Shown here piece after piece: positions 42,524 through 50,115 of a DNA stretch of 64,000 bases; position 1 is the stretch's first letter, and each line of letters starts with the position of its first letter. The position numbers and the translations under genes are program-made. The notes under the pieces are model-generated. The model did not search any database and was not told where the DNA came from. It worked only from the letters and a program-made list of their open reading frames with translations. Origin of the DNA: an uncultured Phycisphaerales bacterium (GTDB lineage Bacteria; Planctomycetota; Phycisphaerae; Sedimentisphaerales; Anaerobacaceae); contig CALEZT010000172.1 of assembly GCA_937927975.1 (NCBI GenBank), forward strand, positions 19,204 through 83,203. The letters run 5' to 3'.

Positions 42524-43303
42524 TTAAGGGTTCTCCGGCCATTTCGGGGCCGCTTCGGGATACCAGTTGCAGACGCCGGGGTACTCGTAAGTGTGCTCGA
42601 ACTTGAGCCCCTCCGCGTGGCCGTCCGCAAAGAGGTAGTGGGAGACCCCCTGGTGGCGGTCCCATGGGATGAACTGCTTGGCGTAGTCCACTGACCCTTC
42701 CCACGTCTCAGGGTGGATATGGTCGGCCAGGCGGAAGCTCTCGGTGTTCGGCGCCTCGCTGATCCAAACGCATGCCATCGGCCGGCGGATCGAATTGACG
42801 CAGTTGTAGCGGTTCGGTCCCGCGCCGTAGCGATAGCAGATCGGGTCCAGCAGGCTATTGACCGCGAAGCTTGAATACCGGGCGTTCTTCTGCTCGCTCA
42901 ACGGCCTGCTCCAATCGACAAACTCTTTCCCTTTATCGCTGGGGCAGCGGAACAGAAGCTGTTCTTTCGTGTAGTGGGTCAGGACCCGCAGCCAGTGGTC
43001 ATTCGGCTCGCGAATATGGCACGAACTGGGCGGCAGGCGGTACCCCGAATCGGGCAAATACGTCTGCAGTGCAACACCCGTCTGCCGCAGGTTGCTCTGG
43101 CACGCGATCTTCTGCGCCTGCTTGCGGGCCCGGTTCAACGAGGGCATCAGCACCGCCATGAGGACCGCGATGATCGAGATCACCACCAGCAGCTCAATCA
43201 GCGTGAAGGCCCGGGCGCAACGGCGATCGTGCCCTCCGGGGCGTCTTTGGACGCCCCGGAGGTTCCTCCGCCATCGCTCCAATTGGCATGAACTCCTTCT
43301 CAT
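42524..43303 (-). CDS. Prepilin-like protein with long leader and H-X-DG motif
   Basis: A 259-residue prepilin-like protein. Unlike its two relatives in the window it has about 33 residues before the cleavage motif, rich in Arg, and the cleavage site is A/F rather than G/F (CARAFTLIELLVVISIIAVLMAVL). The soluble part has NLRQTGVALQTY, a Cys pair and the closing LFADGHAEGLKF (DGH motif). ATG 43303 is the only good start: AAGGGA precedes it and no start codon lies closer to the helix except a TTG at codon 8. A 13-bp hairpin sits in this leader-coding stretch. It follows the His-rich secreted-protein gene by 26 nt. Confidence 0.82.
   Translation of the reverse strand: MRRSSCQLERWRRNLRGVQRRPGGHDRRCARAFTLIELLVVISIIAVLMAVLMPSLNRARKQAQKIACQSNLRQTGVALQTYLPDSGYRLPPSSCHIREPNDHWLRVLTHYTKEQLLFRCPSDKGKEFVDWSRPLSEQKNARYSSFAVNSLLDPICYRYGAGPNRYNCVNSIRRPMACVWISEAPNTESFRLADHIHPETWEGSVDYAKQFIPWDRHQGVSHYLFADGHAEGLKFEHTYEYPGVCNWYPEAAPKWPENP
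43233..43262 (-). other. 13-bp perfect hairpin within the prepilin leader coding sequence
   Basis: Plus-strand arms CCTCCGGGGCGTC and GACGCCCCGGAGG flank TTTG. In the mRNA this stem lies about 40-70 nt after the start codon and encodes part of the Arg-rich leader. Confidence 0.6.
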
Positions 43304-43329
43304 GACGAGTTCCCTTCTGACCGAGGTTC

Positions 43330-44265
43330 TCAGTCCTCGTGGTCGTGGTCGTGCTCGTGCTCGTCGTGGTCGTGTTCTCCCTGACTCTGGAAGCTGTAGA
43401 TTCCGGACAGCCCCCAGTTCTCCAGAACGATCCTGAAGTCCTCGATATCCACAACTCCGTCGCTGTTCACGTCGCCCTGGATGGGCTGGACAACCGTCTT
43501 GGCGAAACGGACGGTGATGTCGGCGGATCGCTGGTATAGACCGCCAGCGTCGTGGGCTGACAGGACCACAGCGACTTCGTCGTCCGCCTCGTCGAGCCAG
43601 AAGTAGAAGTACAGATGGGTGTGAATACCCCAGGCATTTTCGTCCTTGAGCCATCTCTTGGGGAACGTGTAGGTCTGGCCGTCGGCGATGAGGACCGGCG
43701 TGTCGTCCGATTGGAGCATGAAGAAATCGTTCGCGTCGAGATTGCCGCTGACTCGCTCCCTCCGCAGTTGGATGCTCCACTTGGGGGCGTTGTTCGGATC
43801 TCCCGCGGCGAGATTCCACGCTCCCTGCGGGCCGAACGCGGAACTCCACCCGTTGAGGTGAGTGGCGCCCTCGGGGTCCCCGTAACCGGTGGCCTTGCTG
43901 TAGAGGAAATTGCAGGTGTACAACTCCTTTGTCGGATCGCCCGGCTTGGTGACGTGCTCGCCTTCCTCCAGAACGGGCGACAGGACGAGGAACGTGTTGC
44001 CATTGCTGTGCTCCCAGTGGGGCCAGCCGGGCGTTGCGGCCTTGTGTGCCGGCGGCATGGAGAACAGCCAGAGCTTGTTGTCGTCGGTGGGGTCCGAGTC
44101 AATGGCACCCTCGGCCGGGCTGCTCCAAACGGCCGGCCGCCATGTGGGGTTGATGCCGATGTGGAAGTGGGCCACGGCGTCGCTGTGCCCCTGTGCCTGT
44201 ACTAACTGTGAGAGGGCTGCCGTCAGCGTCAAGGCTGCGACAGCGATTAGAGACAGTATCTTCAT
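43330..44265 (-). CDS. Secreted protein with dockerin-like repeat and His-rich tail
   Basis: A 311-residue exported protein (signal ILSLIAVAALTLTAALSQL). The central region (FHIGINPTW, LWLFSMPPAH, HTHLYFYFWLDE) is unknown but rich in His and Trp. One dockerin-like repeat follows (GDVNSDGVVDIEDFRIVLENW), and the chain ends in a run of His, Asp and Glu (HDHDEHEHDHDHED) expected to bind Zn, Ni or Cu. The neighbouring Fur-family regulator and the His-rich-loop membrane protein also point to metal handling. The signal and tail place it outside the cytoplasm. The next gene upstream, 131 nt away, may belong to the same operon. Confidence 0.72.
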   Translation of the reverse strand: MKILSLIAVAALTLTAALSQLVQAQGHSDAVAHFHIGINPTWRPAVWSSPAEGAIDSDPTDDNKLWLFSMPPAHKAATPGWPHWEHSNGNTFLVLSPVLEEGEHVTKPGDPTKELYTCNFLYSKATGYGDPEGATHLNGWSSAFGPQGAWNLAAGDPNNAPKWSIQLRRERVSGNLDANDFFMLQSDDTPVLIADGQTYTFPKRWLKDENAWGIHTHLYFYFWLDEADDEVAVVLSAHDAGGLYQRSADITVRFAKTVVQPIQGDVNSDGVVDIEDFRIVLENWGLSGIYSFQSQGEHDHDEHEHDHDHED

Positions 44266-44396
44266 CGCGTATTCTCTTCGTAGTCCTGCTCATGTTGTAT
44301 ATGGGTTCACGGCCGGGCCCAACGCCAATCCGAATCGACGCAGGATGTGCGTCGGGATGAAACGCAAGAGGGGGCCCTCAAAACGAACTGATGGAG

Positions 44397-44717
44397 TCAG
44401 GAGCAGGGAGGGCCGCGAGGTTGCGAGGTCCACAAAAGGGGGTGCTCGATGTGTTCGACGAAGTCCGGCGCGTTTCCGCAGAGGAGCGGAGTTTGCTGCA
44501 CCCACTCGACGACGGGGACTGCAAGGCCCTTCTTGGCGAGGATCAGAAGCTGCTGACAGACCGAGCAATCATGAGAGTCGTGGGAGTGCGAATGGTCGGT
44601 AGCCAGTACGTGAATGGCGAACAACAACCCGCTCGTCATGGCAAACACTGCCGCAAGTGCCGTGACCACTACGGCGGCTCGCACCGAGCCGGCGAATTGT
44701 CGTGAGCCTATCCGCAT
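44397..44717 (-). CDS. Small His/Cys-rich membrane protein, unknown
   Basis: A 106-residue protein with one hydrophobic N-terminal segment (AAVVVTALAAVFAMTSGLLFAI) followed by ATDHSHSHDSHDCSVCQQLLILAKK, a short His/Cys cluster that could bind a metal ion. The C-terminus shows no recognised motif. It starts 21 nt after the Fur-family gene, so it is probably translated from the same message. I do not recognise the family beyond a resemblance in layout to small DUF2946-type proteins. Confidence 0.6.
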   Translation of the reverse strand: MRIGSRQFAGSVRAAVVVTALAAVFAMTSGLLFAIHVLATDHSHSHDSHDCSVCQQLLILAKKGLAVPVVEWVQQTPLLCGNAPDFVEHIEHPLLWTSQPRGPPCS

Positions 44718-44738
44718 CGTTTGCTTCTCTCCGCTGCG

Positions 44739-45158
44739 CTATGCGCAGGCCGGGCACAGGCCCTCCAACCGCACCTGCTGGCGACTGAGGATATACCCCT
44801 TCTGGGGGATCTTCGCCATGGGCAGGCAGATGTCCGTCATACAGCGCGTCACGCCGCAGTTTGTGCAGGTGAAATGCGGGTGACACTGTTTTTCCGAACA
44901 GTGGTCGGCCAGTTCGAAGTGCCAGGCCCGATTCTGCGTGAAAGCGCGATGCACCAATCCCGCTTCCGCCAGCGAATCCAGGGTCCGGTACACGGTGACT
45001 TTGTTGAGCCTGTGGCTCTCCCATCGGGCGATCTGGTCCTGACGCAGGGGGCCGGCCGCTTCCAGCAGGACGTGGAGAATCGCCACCCTGGCCTCCGTGC
45101 AGTAGAGCCTGGCCTCCTTGAGCATGTGGCGAGCTTTGTCCTCAAGGTGCTCGCTCAT
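44739..45158 (-). CDS. Fur-family metalloregulator (Zur-like)
   Basis: A 139-residue regulator. The N-terminal winged helix reads ARLYCTEARVAILHVLLEA..LNKVTVYRTLDSLAEAGLVHRA, typical of Fur/Zur/PerR. HPHFTCTNCG and LEGLCPACA carry two CxxC pairs for structural zinc. Metal preference cannot be assigned, but the His-rich neighbours make zinc or a similar metal plausible (inference). The frame continues upstream into the adjacent gene; ATG 45158, which overlaps that gene's stop by four bases, gives the normal family length. A 7-1-7 palindrome at the head of the cluster is a candidate operator. Confidence 0.88.
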   Translation of the reverse strand: MSEHLEDKARHMLKEARLYCTEARVAILHVLLEAAGPLRQDQIARWESHRLNKVTVYRTLDSLAEAGLVHRAFTQNRAWHFELADHCSEKQCHPHFTCTNCGVTRCMTDICLPMAKIPQKGYILSRQQVRLEGLCPACA

Positions 45159-45928
45159 GAGGTCACCTCTTTCGAGGGATCCCGGTGGCAGTGGCACCCG
45201 CAACGCACATGGGGCGACTTGACGAAGAACATCGGGAACACGATGTCGCTCATGCAGCAGGGCAGCCACACCGCGATGAACAGAACGACGAAGACGCCGA
45301 AGAACAGCATGGGCGTAAGCTCGCGATGCGTATTCATCAGGACGTGAAACGACGATGCCCAGGTGCTGATCAGGATGTGGCCGGCGTGCGGGAACTTCGT
45401 TCGCGGCCAGAACCATGCGATGAGAACGCCCAGAAGAGCCGCCGGGTTGACGACATACCAGTCCTCGATGAAACCGAGGTGGATGTGGGGTTTTCCCTCG
45501 TGCTCATGGGCTGCATGGTCGTGCGCCGCGTGGTCGTGGCCCTCATGGTCGTGATCCGTTTCCGCTGGGGCCGCGCCGCCGAGTTCGTGCAGACTTGCAT
45601 GGGTCGGCACGGCCACGCCGAGAAAGCTCTCCCCCAAGAATGGCAAGACCGAGTCGCTCAAGGTGGCCACCCCAACCGCCCCGAAATAGCCTACCAGCAG
45701 CACGACCAGAAAGCCCCGTTTGCTCTCGTGGAGCCGAAAGAGCGAGGCCGTGACGATGGCCGAGAGGACCACGTGGGCGGGATGGAATACCTGAAACAGT
45801 CGCTGACTGACCTGAGGCGAGGCGTCTTTGAACAGCAACATCGCCAGGATGCCGGTCGCGGCTCCCACCACGGTGAACGGCGCGTGGGCTCGCAGTTCCG
45901 CCAGGATCGCTTTCAATTTCTCTTGCAT
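45155..45928 (-). CDS. Multi-pass membrane protein with His-rich loop
   Basis: From ATG 45928 the protein has 257 residues and about six membrane segments. A central loop reads TDHDHEGHDHAAHDHAAHEHEG, with about ten His in a short stretch, and the C-terminus ends in CGCHCHRDPSKEV. Both are expected metal-binding sites. Other segments include LLVGYFGAVGVATLSDSVLPFLGESFLGV and SDIVFPMFFVKSP. I do not recognise the family; a transporter or metal sensor for zinc, nickel or cobalt is possible. An in-frame TTG 13 codons earlier is an alternative start. It is the first gene of the Fur cluster and sits behind a near-consensus promoter with a palindrome over its -35 box. Confidence 0.65.
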   Translation of the reverse strand: MQEKLKAILAELRAHAPFTVVGAATGILAMLLFKDASPQVSQRLFQVFHPAHVVLSAIVTASLFRLHESKRGFLVVLLVGYFGAVGVATLSDSVLPFLGESFLGVAVPTHASLHELGGAAPAETDHDHEGHDHAAHDHAAHEHEGKPHIHLGFIEDWYVVNPAALLGVLIAWFWPRTKFPHAGHILISTWASSFHVLMNTHRELTPMLFFGVFVVLFIAVWLPCCMSDIVFPMFFVKSPHVRCGCHCHRDPSKEVTS

Positions 45929-45978
45929 TCTTCCGCCTGCATTCTGAACACTCACGACAGTTTTCAACGCTGGGCGAT

Positions 45979-46007
45979 ATTATAAACCCCTTGGCCGAGA
46001 TTTGCAA
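45979..46007 (-). promoter_or_regulatory. Sigma70-type promoter of the Fur/His-rich cluster
   Basis: TTGCAA and TATAAT are separated by exactly 17 nt on the minus strand. The ATG of the His-rich membrane protein is about 50 nt downstream. Confidence 0.75.
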
Positions 46008-46017
46008 CTCAGTTGCA
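46003..46017. promoter_or_regulatory. 7-1-7 palindrome TGCAACT-C-AGTTGCA, candidate Fur-family box
   Basis: Perfect seven-base arms around a single base, the geometry usual for Fur, Zur and PerR sites. It overlaps the -35 box of the cluster that encodes a Fur-family regulator, and lies between divergent genes, so it could control both directions. Confidence 0.65.
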
Positions 46018-46183
46018 GATTTTTCTTTGTAGGCATCGTTTTGTAGAGTTTGTATGGAGCCGGGGCATGCCGGCAAGAGAAGGTGGGCCTTCGGAGAGGG
46101 GAAATCCCCACCGAAAACCGGGTGTTTTTGGCAGGAAAACCCGCCTCGAAAGCGTCTTGAGGCCAGTGGGAAGGCAGCACATC

Positions 46184-46894
46184 GTGATTACGACCGTTCA
46201 ACTTATGTCGGGACAACCTGCGGAGGTGACGCTGTGGGCTGCGCTCGCGGCCGGCACAGCGGCTTCGTTGGGATTGTGCGCCCTGGTCCGATTGCCCATC
46301 GTGACGGCCTACGTGGCCGGTGCGGCCGGGTCCAAGCGTCATGGAGTGTTGCTCTCCATTCTGTTCGCGTTGGGATTGACCGCCGGTACGGGCCTGCTCG
46401 GTGTGACCGCGGGTTCGCACGACGAAGGGCTTCGCTGCATTCTGAACTGGAACCAGTTCCTGTTCTGGCTTCTGGGCGTGGGGTTGGTCGTAACGGGCCT
46501 GCTTCTCTCAGGATTGATCCCTCCGCATCTGTTGCCCGCCAAGTGGCAGCATGTGGCGACGAAGCTGGCCAAGACTCGTTCGCCGGGGGCGTTTCTGTTG
46601 GGCTGCGCGTTCGGGCTCCTGCAGACGCCGGCCTATCCCAACTGTGGAGAGGTGCCCCAGGTTCTGGCGGATGCCGCCGTGGGCGGCTCCTCGCTGCATG
46701 GCCTGTTCCTGTTCACGTTCTTCGCGGCCGGCCAAGCCATCACCCTTCTGGCGGTCGGGATCTTGACCAGCCTATTGATGCCCGACCTGCTTCGGTGGTT
46801 GCGGACCCGTATGTGCTCGATCGAGCCGCGAATCCAATTGCTGGCTGGCAACGTCCTGATGGTCCTGGGTATCTATTTCATACTTGTTGGTTAA
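46184..46894 (+). CDS. CcdA/DsbD-like transmembrane protein
   Basis: A 236-residue protein with about six membrane helices. The first half (AAGTAASLGLCALVRLPIVTAYVAG) resembles the first repeat of the CcdA/DsbD electron carrier, and the second (LLGCAFGLLQTPAYPNCGEVPQVL) the second repeat, each with a single Cys in a helix as the two redox Cys would be. Such proteins pass reducing power from the cytoplasm to the periplasm. The GTG start has GGGAAGG nine bases upstream; the ATG at 46205 has no ribosome site. It diverges from the His-rich cluster across a shared candidate operator, so redox and metal control may be linked. Confidence 0.7.
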   Translation: MITTVQLMSGQPAEVTLWAALAAGTAASLGLCALVRLPIVTAYVAGAAGSKRHGVLLSILFALGLTAGTGLLGVTAGSHDEGLRCILNWNQFLFWLLGVGLVVTGLLLSGLIPPHLLPAKWQHVATKLAKTRSPGAFLLGCAFGLLQTPAYPNCGEVPQVLADAAVGGSSLHGLFLFTFFAAGQAITLLAVGILTSLLMPDLLRWLRTRMCSIEPRIQLLAGNVLMVLGIYFILVG

Positions 46895-46904
46895 CGGGTG
46901 CTCC

Positions 46905-47519
46905 ATGGAAGACCGCCTGATCGCCTATCGTCAACGAAAGCTACGCGTGCAGGAGTACAAAGAGACCGCGGCCCGAGGCTGCTACAGCCTGATTATCATT
47001 GTGGTCGCTTTGGTGCTGCTCCGACCGGTGATGGTCAATCAGATGCTGGGTTTGGCCGGCGCGTACGCCGGTGCGGGATTGCTCGACGAGTGCATGAGGC
47101 AGTGCGACAAGGCTCTGCTCATCGACGGCCAGAGCAGCCGGGCCTGGCATCAGTCGGCCCGCGTCCACAAGATCCAGGGCGACCGCGAGATGGCGTATGG
47201 CGCTTACCAGGAAGCGGTCCAGGCCGATCCCTCGAATCGGGCCGCCCACCTGGAACTGGCCACTCTGTACATCGAGGATGGTCGCCAGCAACTGGCCATC
47301 CCTCACCTTGAGCAGATCCGCAAGCTCGGTCCGGACAGGGCCCTCAGGGGCAACCGTGCACGAGGCTCCTACCACCGGGCTTCGCTGGAGCTGCTGATCC
47401 TCTGCTACGAAAAAGAAAAAGATCCGACCAAACTGGAGCTGGTGCTCAAAGAGGCCAAGATCTTCTATCCCGACTGCGTTCACACTGCGTCCGGCTGGAA
47501 CGCCTCCGACAAGTCGTGA
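46905..47519 (+). CDS. Membrane-anchored TPR protein
   Basis: A 204-residue protein with one N-terminal membrane segment (CYSLIIIVVALVLLRPVMV) and about three tetratricopeptide repeats, e.g. DECMRQCDKALLIDGQSSRAW, EMAYGAYQEAVQADPSNRAAHLEL and QQLAIPHLEQIRKLGPDRA. TPR domains bind partner proteins; the partner here is unknown. It starts 10 nt after the CcdA-like gene, so it is likely on the same transcript and may assist the same periplasmic or membrane process. Confidence 0.8.
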   Translation: MEDRLIAYRQRKLRVQEYKETAARGCYSLIIIVVALVLLRPVMVNQMLGLAGAYAGAGLLDECMRQCDKALLIDGQSSRAWHQSARVHKIQGDREMAYGAYQEAVQADPSNRAAHLELATLYIEDGRQQLAIPHLEQIRKLGPDRALRGNRARGSYHRASLELLILCYEKEKDPTKLELVLKEAKIFYPDCVHTASGWNASDKS

Positions 47520-47699
47520 GAGCCTGTCCTGCGCGGGCACGACCGGCGGACTCGCTGGCGACGTGAGGATGACGCCGTAGGCGGTCTCTCAAGGCTGTTA
47601 CCATGAACCACGCGATTTCGCACACCCGCACGCCCTCGGGACCAGTCCCCGGCAAAAAGCCCTTGCAGGTCCGCGCCCGCCGAGTACACTGAGCGGCAT

Positions 47700-48707
47700 A
47701 TGAGGACTCTTACGCAGCGTACGGAATTCGGGCAGGTCCGACAGGGATGTGTCCTGACGATCGGAAACTTCGACGGCGTGCACCTGGGCCATCAGGAGAT
47801 CTTCCGCACCGCCCGGCGGATCGCCCGCGAGCGGGGCGCCGAGATGGTCGTCATGACCTTCGAGCCGCACCCGGTGGCGATTCTCCACCCGGAGAAGGCC
47901 CCGGGCGTGCTGACGCCTCTGTCTCTCAAGCTCCACCTGCTCGAAGAGTATGCGGACAACTGCATCATCGTCCTGGAAGACGACAAGCACTTGCTGAGCC
48001 TTTCGCCGGAGGCGTTCGTCGATGAGTTCCTGATGGCCACAATCCGCCCTTCGGTCATCGTCGAGGGCGACGATTTCCACTTCGGCGCCGCCCGCGCCGG
48101 CGACGTCAAGACCCTGGCCGAGTTTGGACGGGGCAAGGGTTTCGAGGTTGTCGTGGTTCCGCCGCGACAGATCGAGATCGCAACCACCAGCCAGGTTCTG
48201 CGGGTGTCGAGCACGATCGTTCGGTTCATGCTCGAAGGCGGACACGTCGCGGAGGCGGCCGCTGCCCTTTCCCGCCCATACCGGCTCCTCGGTCCGATCG
48301 TTTCGGGCTGGGGACGAGGCAGGAAGCTGGGTTTTCCCACTCTCAATATGCAAACGCCCAGGCAGATCCTTCCGGCCGAAGGCGTCTACGCGGGCTTCGT
48401 CAAGACTGCCGGCTCCGAGCAGGATCTGCTGCGGGAGCTCCAGCAAGTCCCTGCAGTGTTCAGCATCGGCCAGGCCCGCACGTTTGGAGACGAATACCCG
48501 CTGCTGATCGAGGCCCACCTGCTGATCGAAGGTGTGGGGGACATGACCGGCCACTGGATGGCGATGGATTTCGTGGAGCGAATCCGCAGTCAGCACAAGT
48601 ACGGTTCGCCCGAAGAACTCGTGACGCAGATCGCCAGGGACTGCCAGGAAGCCCGGACGATTCTGCGGAACTCGAAGAGAGACAGCAAAGACAGGAGGTC
48701 AGAATGA
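47700..48707 (+). CDS. ribF: Bifunctional riboflavin kinase/FAD synthetase
   Basis: A 335-residue RibF. The N-terminal FAD synthetase half contains TIGNFDGVHLGHQ and MTFEPHPVAIL, the nucleotidyltransferase motifs. The RVSSTIVRFML segment joins to the C-terminal riboflavin kinase half, with GRGRKLGFPTLNM and the LLIEGVGDMTGHW strand near the end. It makes FMN and FAD from riboflavin. In many bacteria ribF lies beside truB and rpsO; here it overlaps the next gene by four bases instead (ATGA), and a DHH phosphoesterase gene follows. The 180 nt upstream show no gene or riboswitch that I can identify. Confidence 0.94.
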   Translation: MRTLTQRTEFGQVRQGCVLTIGNFDGVHLGHQEIFRTARRIARERGAEMVVMTFEPHPVAILHPEKAPGVLTPLSLKLHLLEEYADNCIIVLEDDKHLLSLSPEAFVDEFLMATIRPSVIVEGDDFHFGAARAGDVKTLAEFGRGKGFEVVVVPPRQIEIATTSQVLRVSSTIVRFMLEGGHVAEAAAALSRPYRLLGPIVSGWGRGRKLGFPTLNMQTPRQILPAEGVYAGFVKTAGSEQDLLRELQQVPAVFSIGQARTFGDEYPLLIEAHLLIEGVGDMTGHWMAMDFVERIRSQHKYGSPEELVTQIARDCQEARTILRNSKRDSKDRRSE

Positions 48708-48970
48708 GCAAGGCCAGGCATATCGTCATCGGCATTCATATCTCGGATCGCGTGCACAACGTCCCCGGCGTGCAGAACCTGCTCACCGAATACGGCTGCA
48801 GCATCAAGACGCGGATCGGCCTGCACGCGGTCGACGAGAAGTTCTGCTCGCCCAACGGGCTGCTTCTTCTGGAGATGGCCGGCCCGGAGAAGCCGACGTT
48901 CGAGTTGATCGAGAGACTCAAGGCCATCGGCGGCGTGGACGTGCAGACGATGATCTTCGAGCACGATTGA
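48704..48970 (+). CDS. TM1266-like iron-only hydrogenase system regulator (ACT-like)
   Basis: An 88-residue protein with an ACT-like beta-alpha-beta fold pattern: HIVIGIHISDRVHNVPGVQNLLTEYGCSIKTRIGLHA, then LLLLEMAGPEKPTFELIERLKAIGGVDVQTMIFEHD. This layout matches the TM1266 family, named for its occurrence with [FeFe] hydrogenase genes, where it is believed to regulate the system. The ATG overlaps the ribF stop by four bases. The NuoE-NuoF fusion near the left end of the window is a plausible functional associate, but 45 kb away and with no hydrogenase subunit seen. Confidence 0.75.
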   Translation: MSKARHIVIGIHISDRVHNVPGVQNLLTEYGCSIKTRIGLHAVDEKFCSPNGLLLLEMAGPEKPTFELIERLKAIGGVDVQTMIFEHD

Positions 48971-49009
48971 CGCGGAGGACGCGGATCAGACGCTGAAGAA
49001 AGGCACTCT

Positions 49010-50020
49010 GTGAATCTCGATGCATGTCGACGGGCCGTCGAGTTGATCGACGGCGCCAATCATATTCTGGTGACGACGCATATCCGGCCCGACGGCGACG
49101 CCTGCGGATGCGTTGCGGCCATGACGAGGGTGTTGAAGGATCGCGGCAAGACGGTCCATCCGCTGTTCGTTTCGCCCATTCCCGAGTGGTACGCGTTTCT
49201 GTTCGCGGAGAAGGTCCCGGTGTTGGGCGAGAACGTCCAGGTCCGGGATCTGCTCGACGGCCGGTTCGGTGCGATCGATCTGGTCGTGATCCTGGACACG
49301 AACAGCTACGGCCAACTGTCGGATTTCGAGGCCTATGTCAAGCACAGCGGCGTGCCCATTCTGATCTTCGACCATCACGTGACGTCGGACAAGCTGGGCC
49401 GGGTCGAGGTCGTCGATTCCTCCGCCGCGGCGGCCGGCCTGGTGTTGCTGGAATTTCTCGATCAGGTCGGCTGGCCGATCGCGAAGGAAACCGCCGAGGC
49501 CCTGTTCGTGGCGATCGCTGCCGACACCGGCTGGTTCCACCTCCGCAACACCGACAGCCGGGTGTTCCGCCATTGCGCCAAGCTGATTGAGGCCGGCGTC
49601 GATCCGAACAGCCTTTATCGCAAGCTCTATCAGACCTTCTCCCACGCCCGCTTCAAGCTGATGTCGGTCATGTTCGACCGGCTCGAACTGCACCTGGACG
49701 GCCGGTACGCTTCACAGTATCTCGTCCGCGAGGATTTCGAGCGGACCGGCGCCGCCTACCGCGACACCGAGAACCTGATCAACGAGTGCCAGCGGATTGG
49801 TTCGGTTGCGGTCGCGGCCCTCTTCATGGAACTGCGCGACGGGCGCATCCGCTGTTCGCTGCGGAGCCGGCCCGAGGGGGATCGGGCGGTGGATGTATCT
49901 GAGATCGCAGCCCAATTCGGCGGCGGAGGGCACAAGATGGCTGCAGGGACCTATCTGCCGGCGCCCATCGAACACGCGATGAAACTGATCTTCGACGAAG
50001 TGGCCAAGCGACTGGGCTGA
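49010..50020 (+). CDS. nrnA: DHH-family phosphoesterase, NrnA/PAP-phosphatase type
   Basis: A 336-residue DHH/DHHA1 hydrolase. The DHH motif block is complete: TTHIRPDGDACG (motif I), LDTNSYG, IFDHHVTSD (the DHH triad) and AADTGWFHL. The DHHA1 half ends with the substrate loop GGGGHKMAAGTY. Enzymes of this group degrade nanoRNA and dephosphorylate 3',5'-adenosine bisphosphate, both in the cytoplasm. The start is GTG with AAGG upstream. It follows ribF and the TM1266-like gene in the same direction. Confidence 0.93.
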   Translation: MNLDACRRAVELIDGANHILVTTHIRPDGDACGCVAAMTRVLKDRGKTVHPLFVSPIPEWYAFLFAEKVPVLGENVQVRDLLDGRFGAIDLVVILDTNSYGQLSDFEAYVKHSGVPILIFDHHVTSDKLGRVEVVDSSAAAAGLVLLEFLDQVGWPIAKETAEALFVAIAADTGWFHLRNTDSRVFRHCAKLIEAGVDPNSLYRKLYQTFSHARFKLMSVMFDRLELHLDGRYASQYLVREDFERTGAAYRDTENLINECQRIGSVAVAALFMELRDGRIRCSLRSRPEGDRAVDVSEIAAQFGGGGHKMAAGTYLPAPIEHAMKLIFDEVAKRLG

Positions 50021-50115
50021 ACGCGACCCGTTCGCACTGTGCCTGCCGGGAGCAAGCTGGCCGAGAATCCGCGTCGGACGGCCGCGGGTGCTCTTTGCAG
50101 GCTTGGAGACATGAT

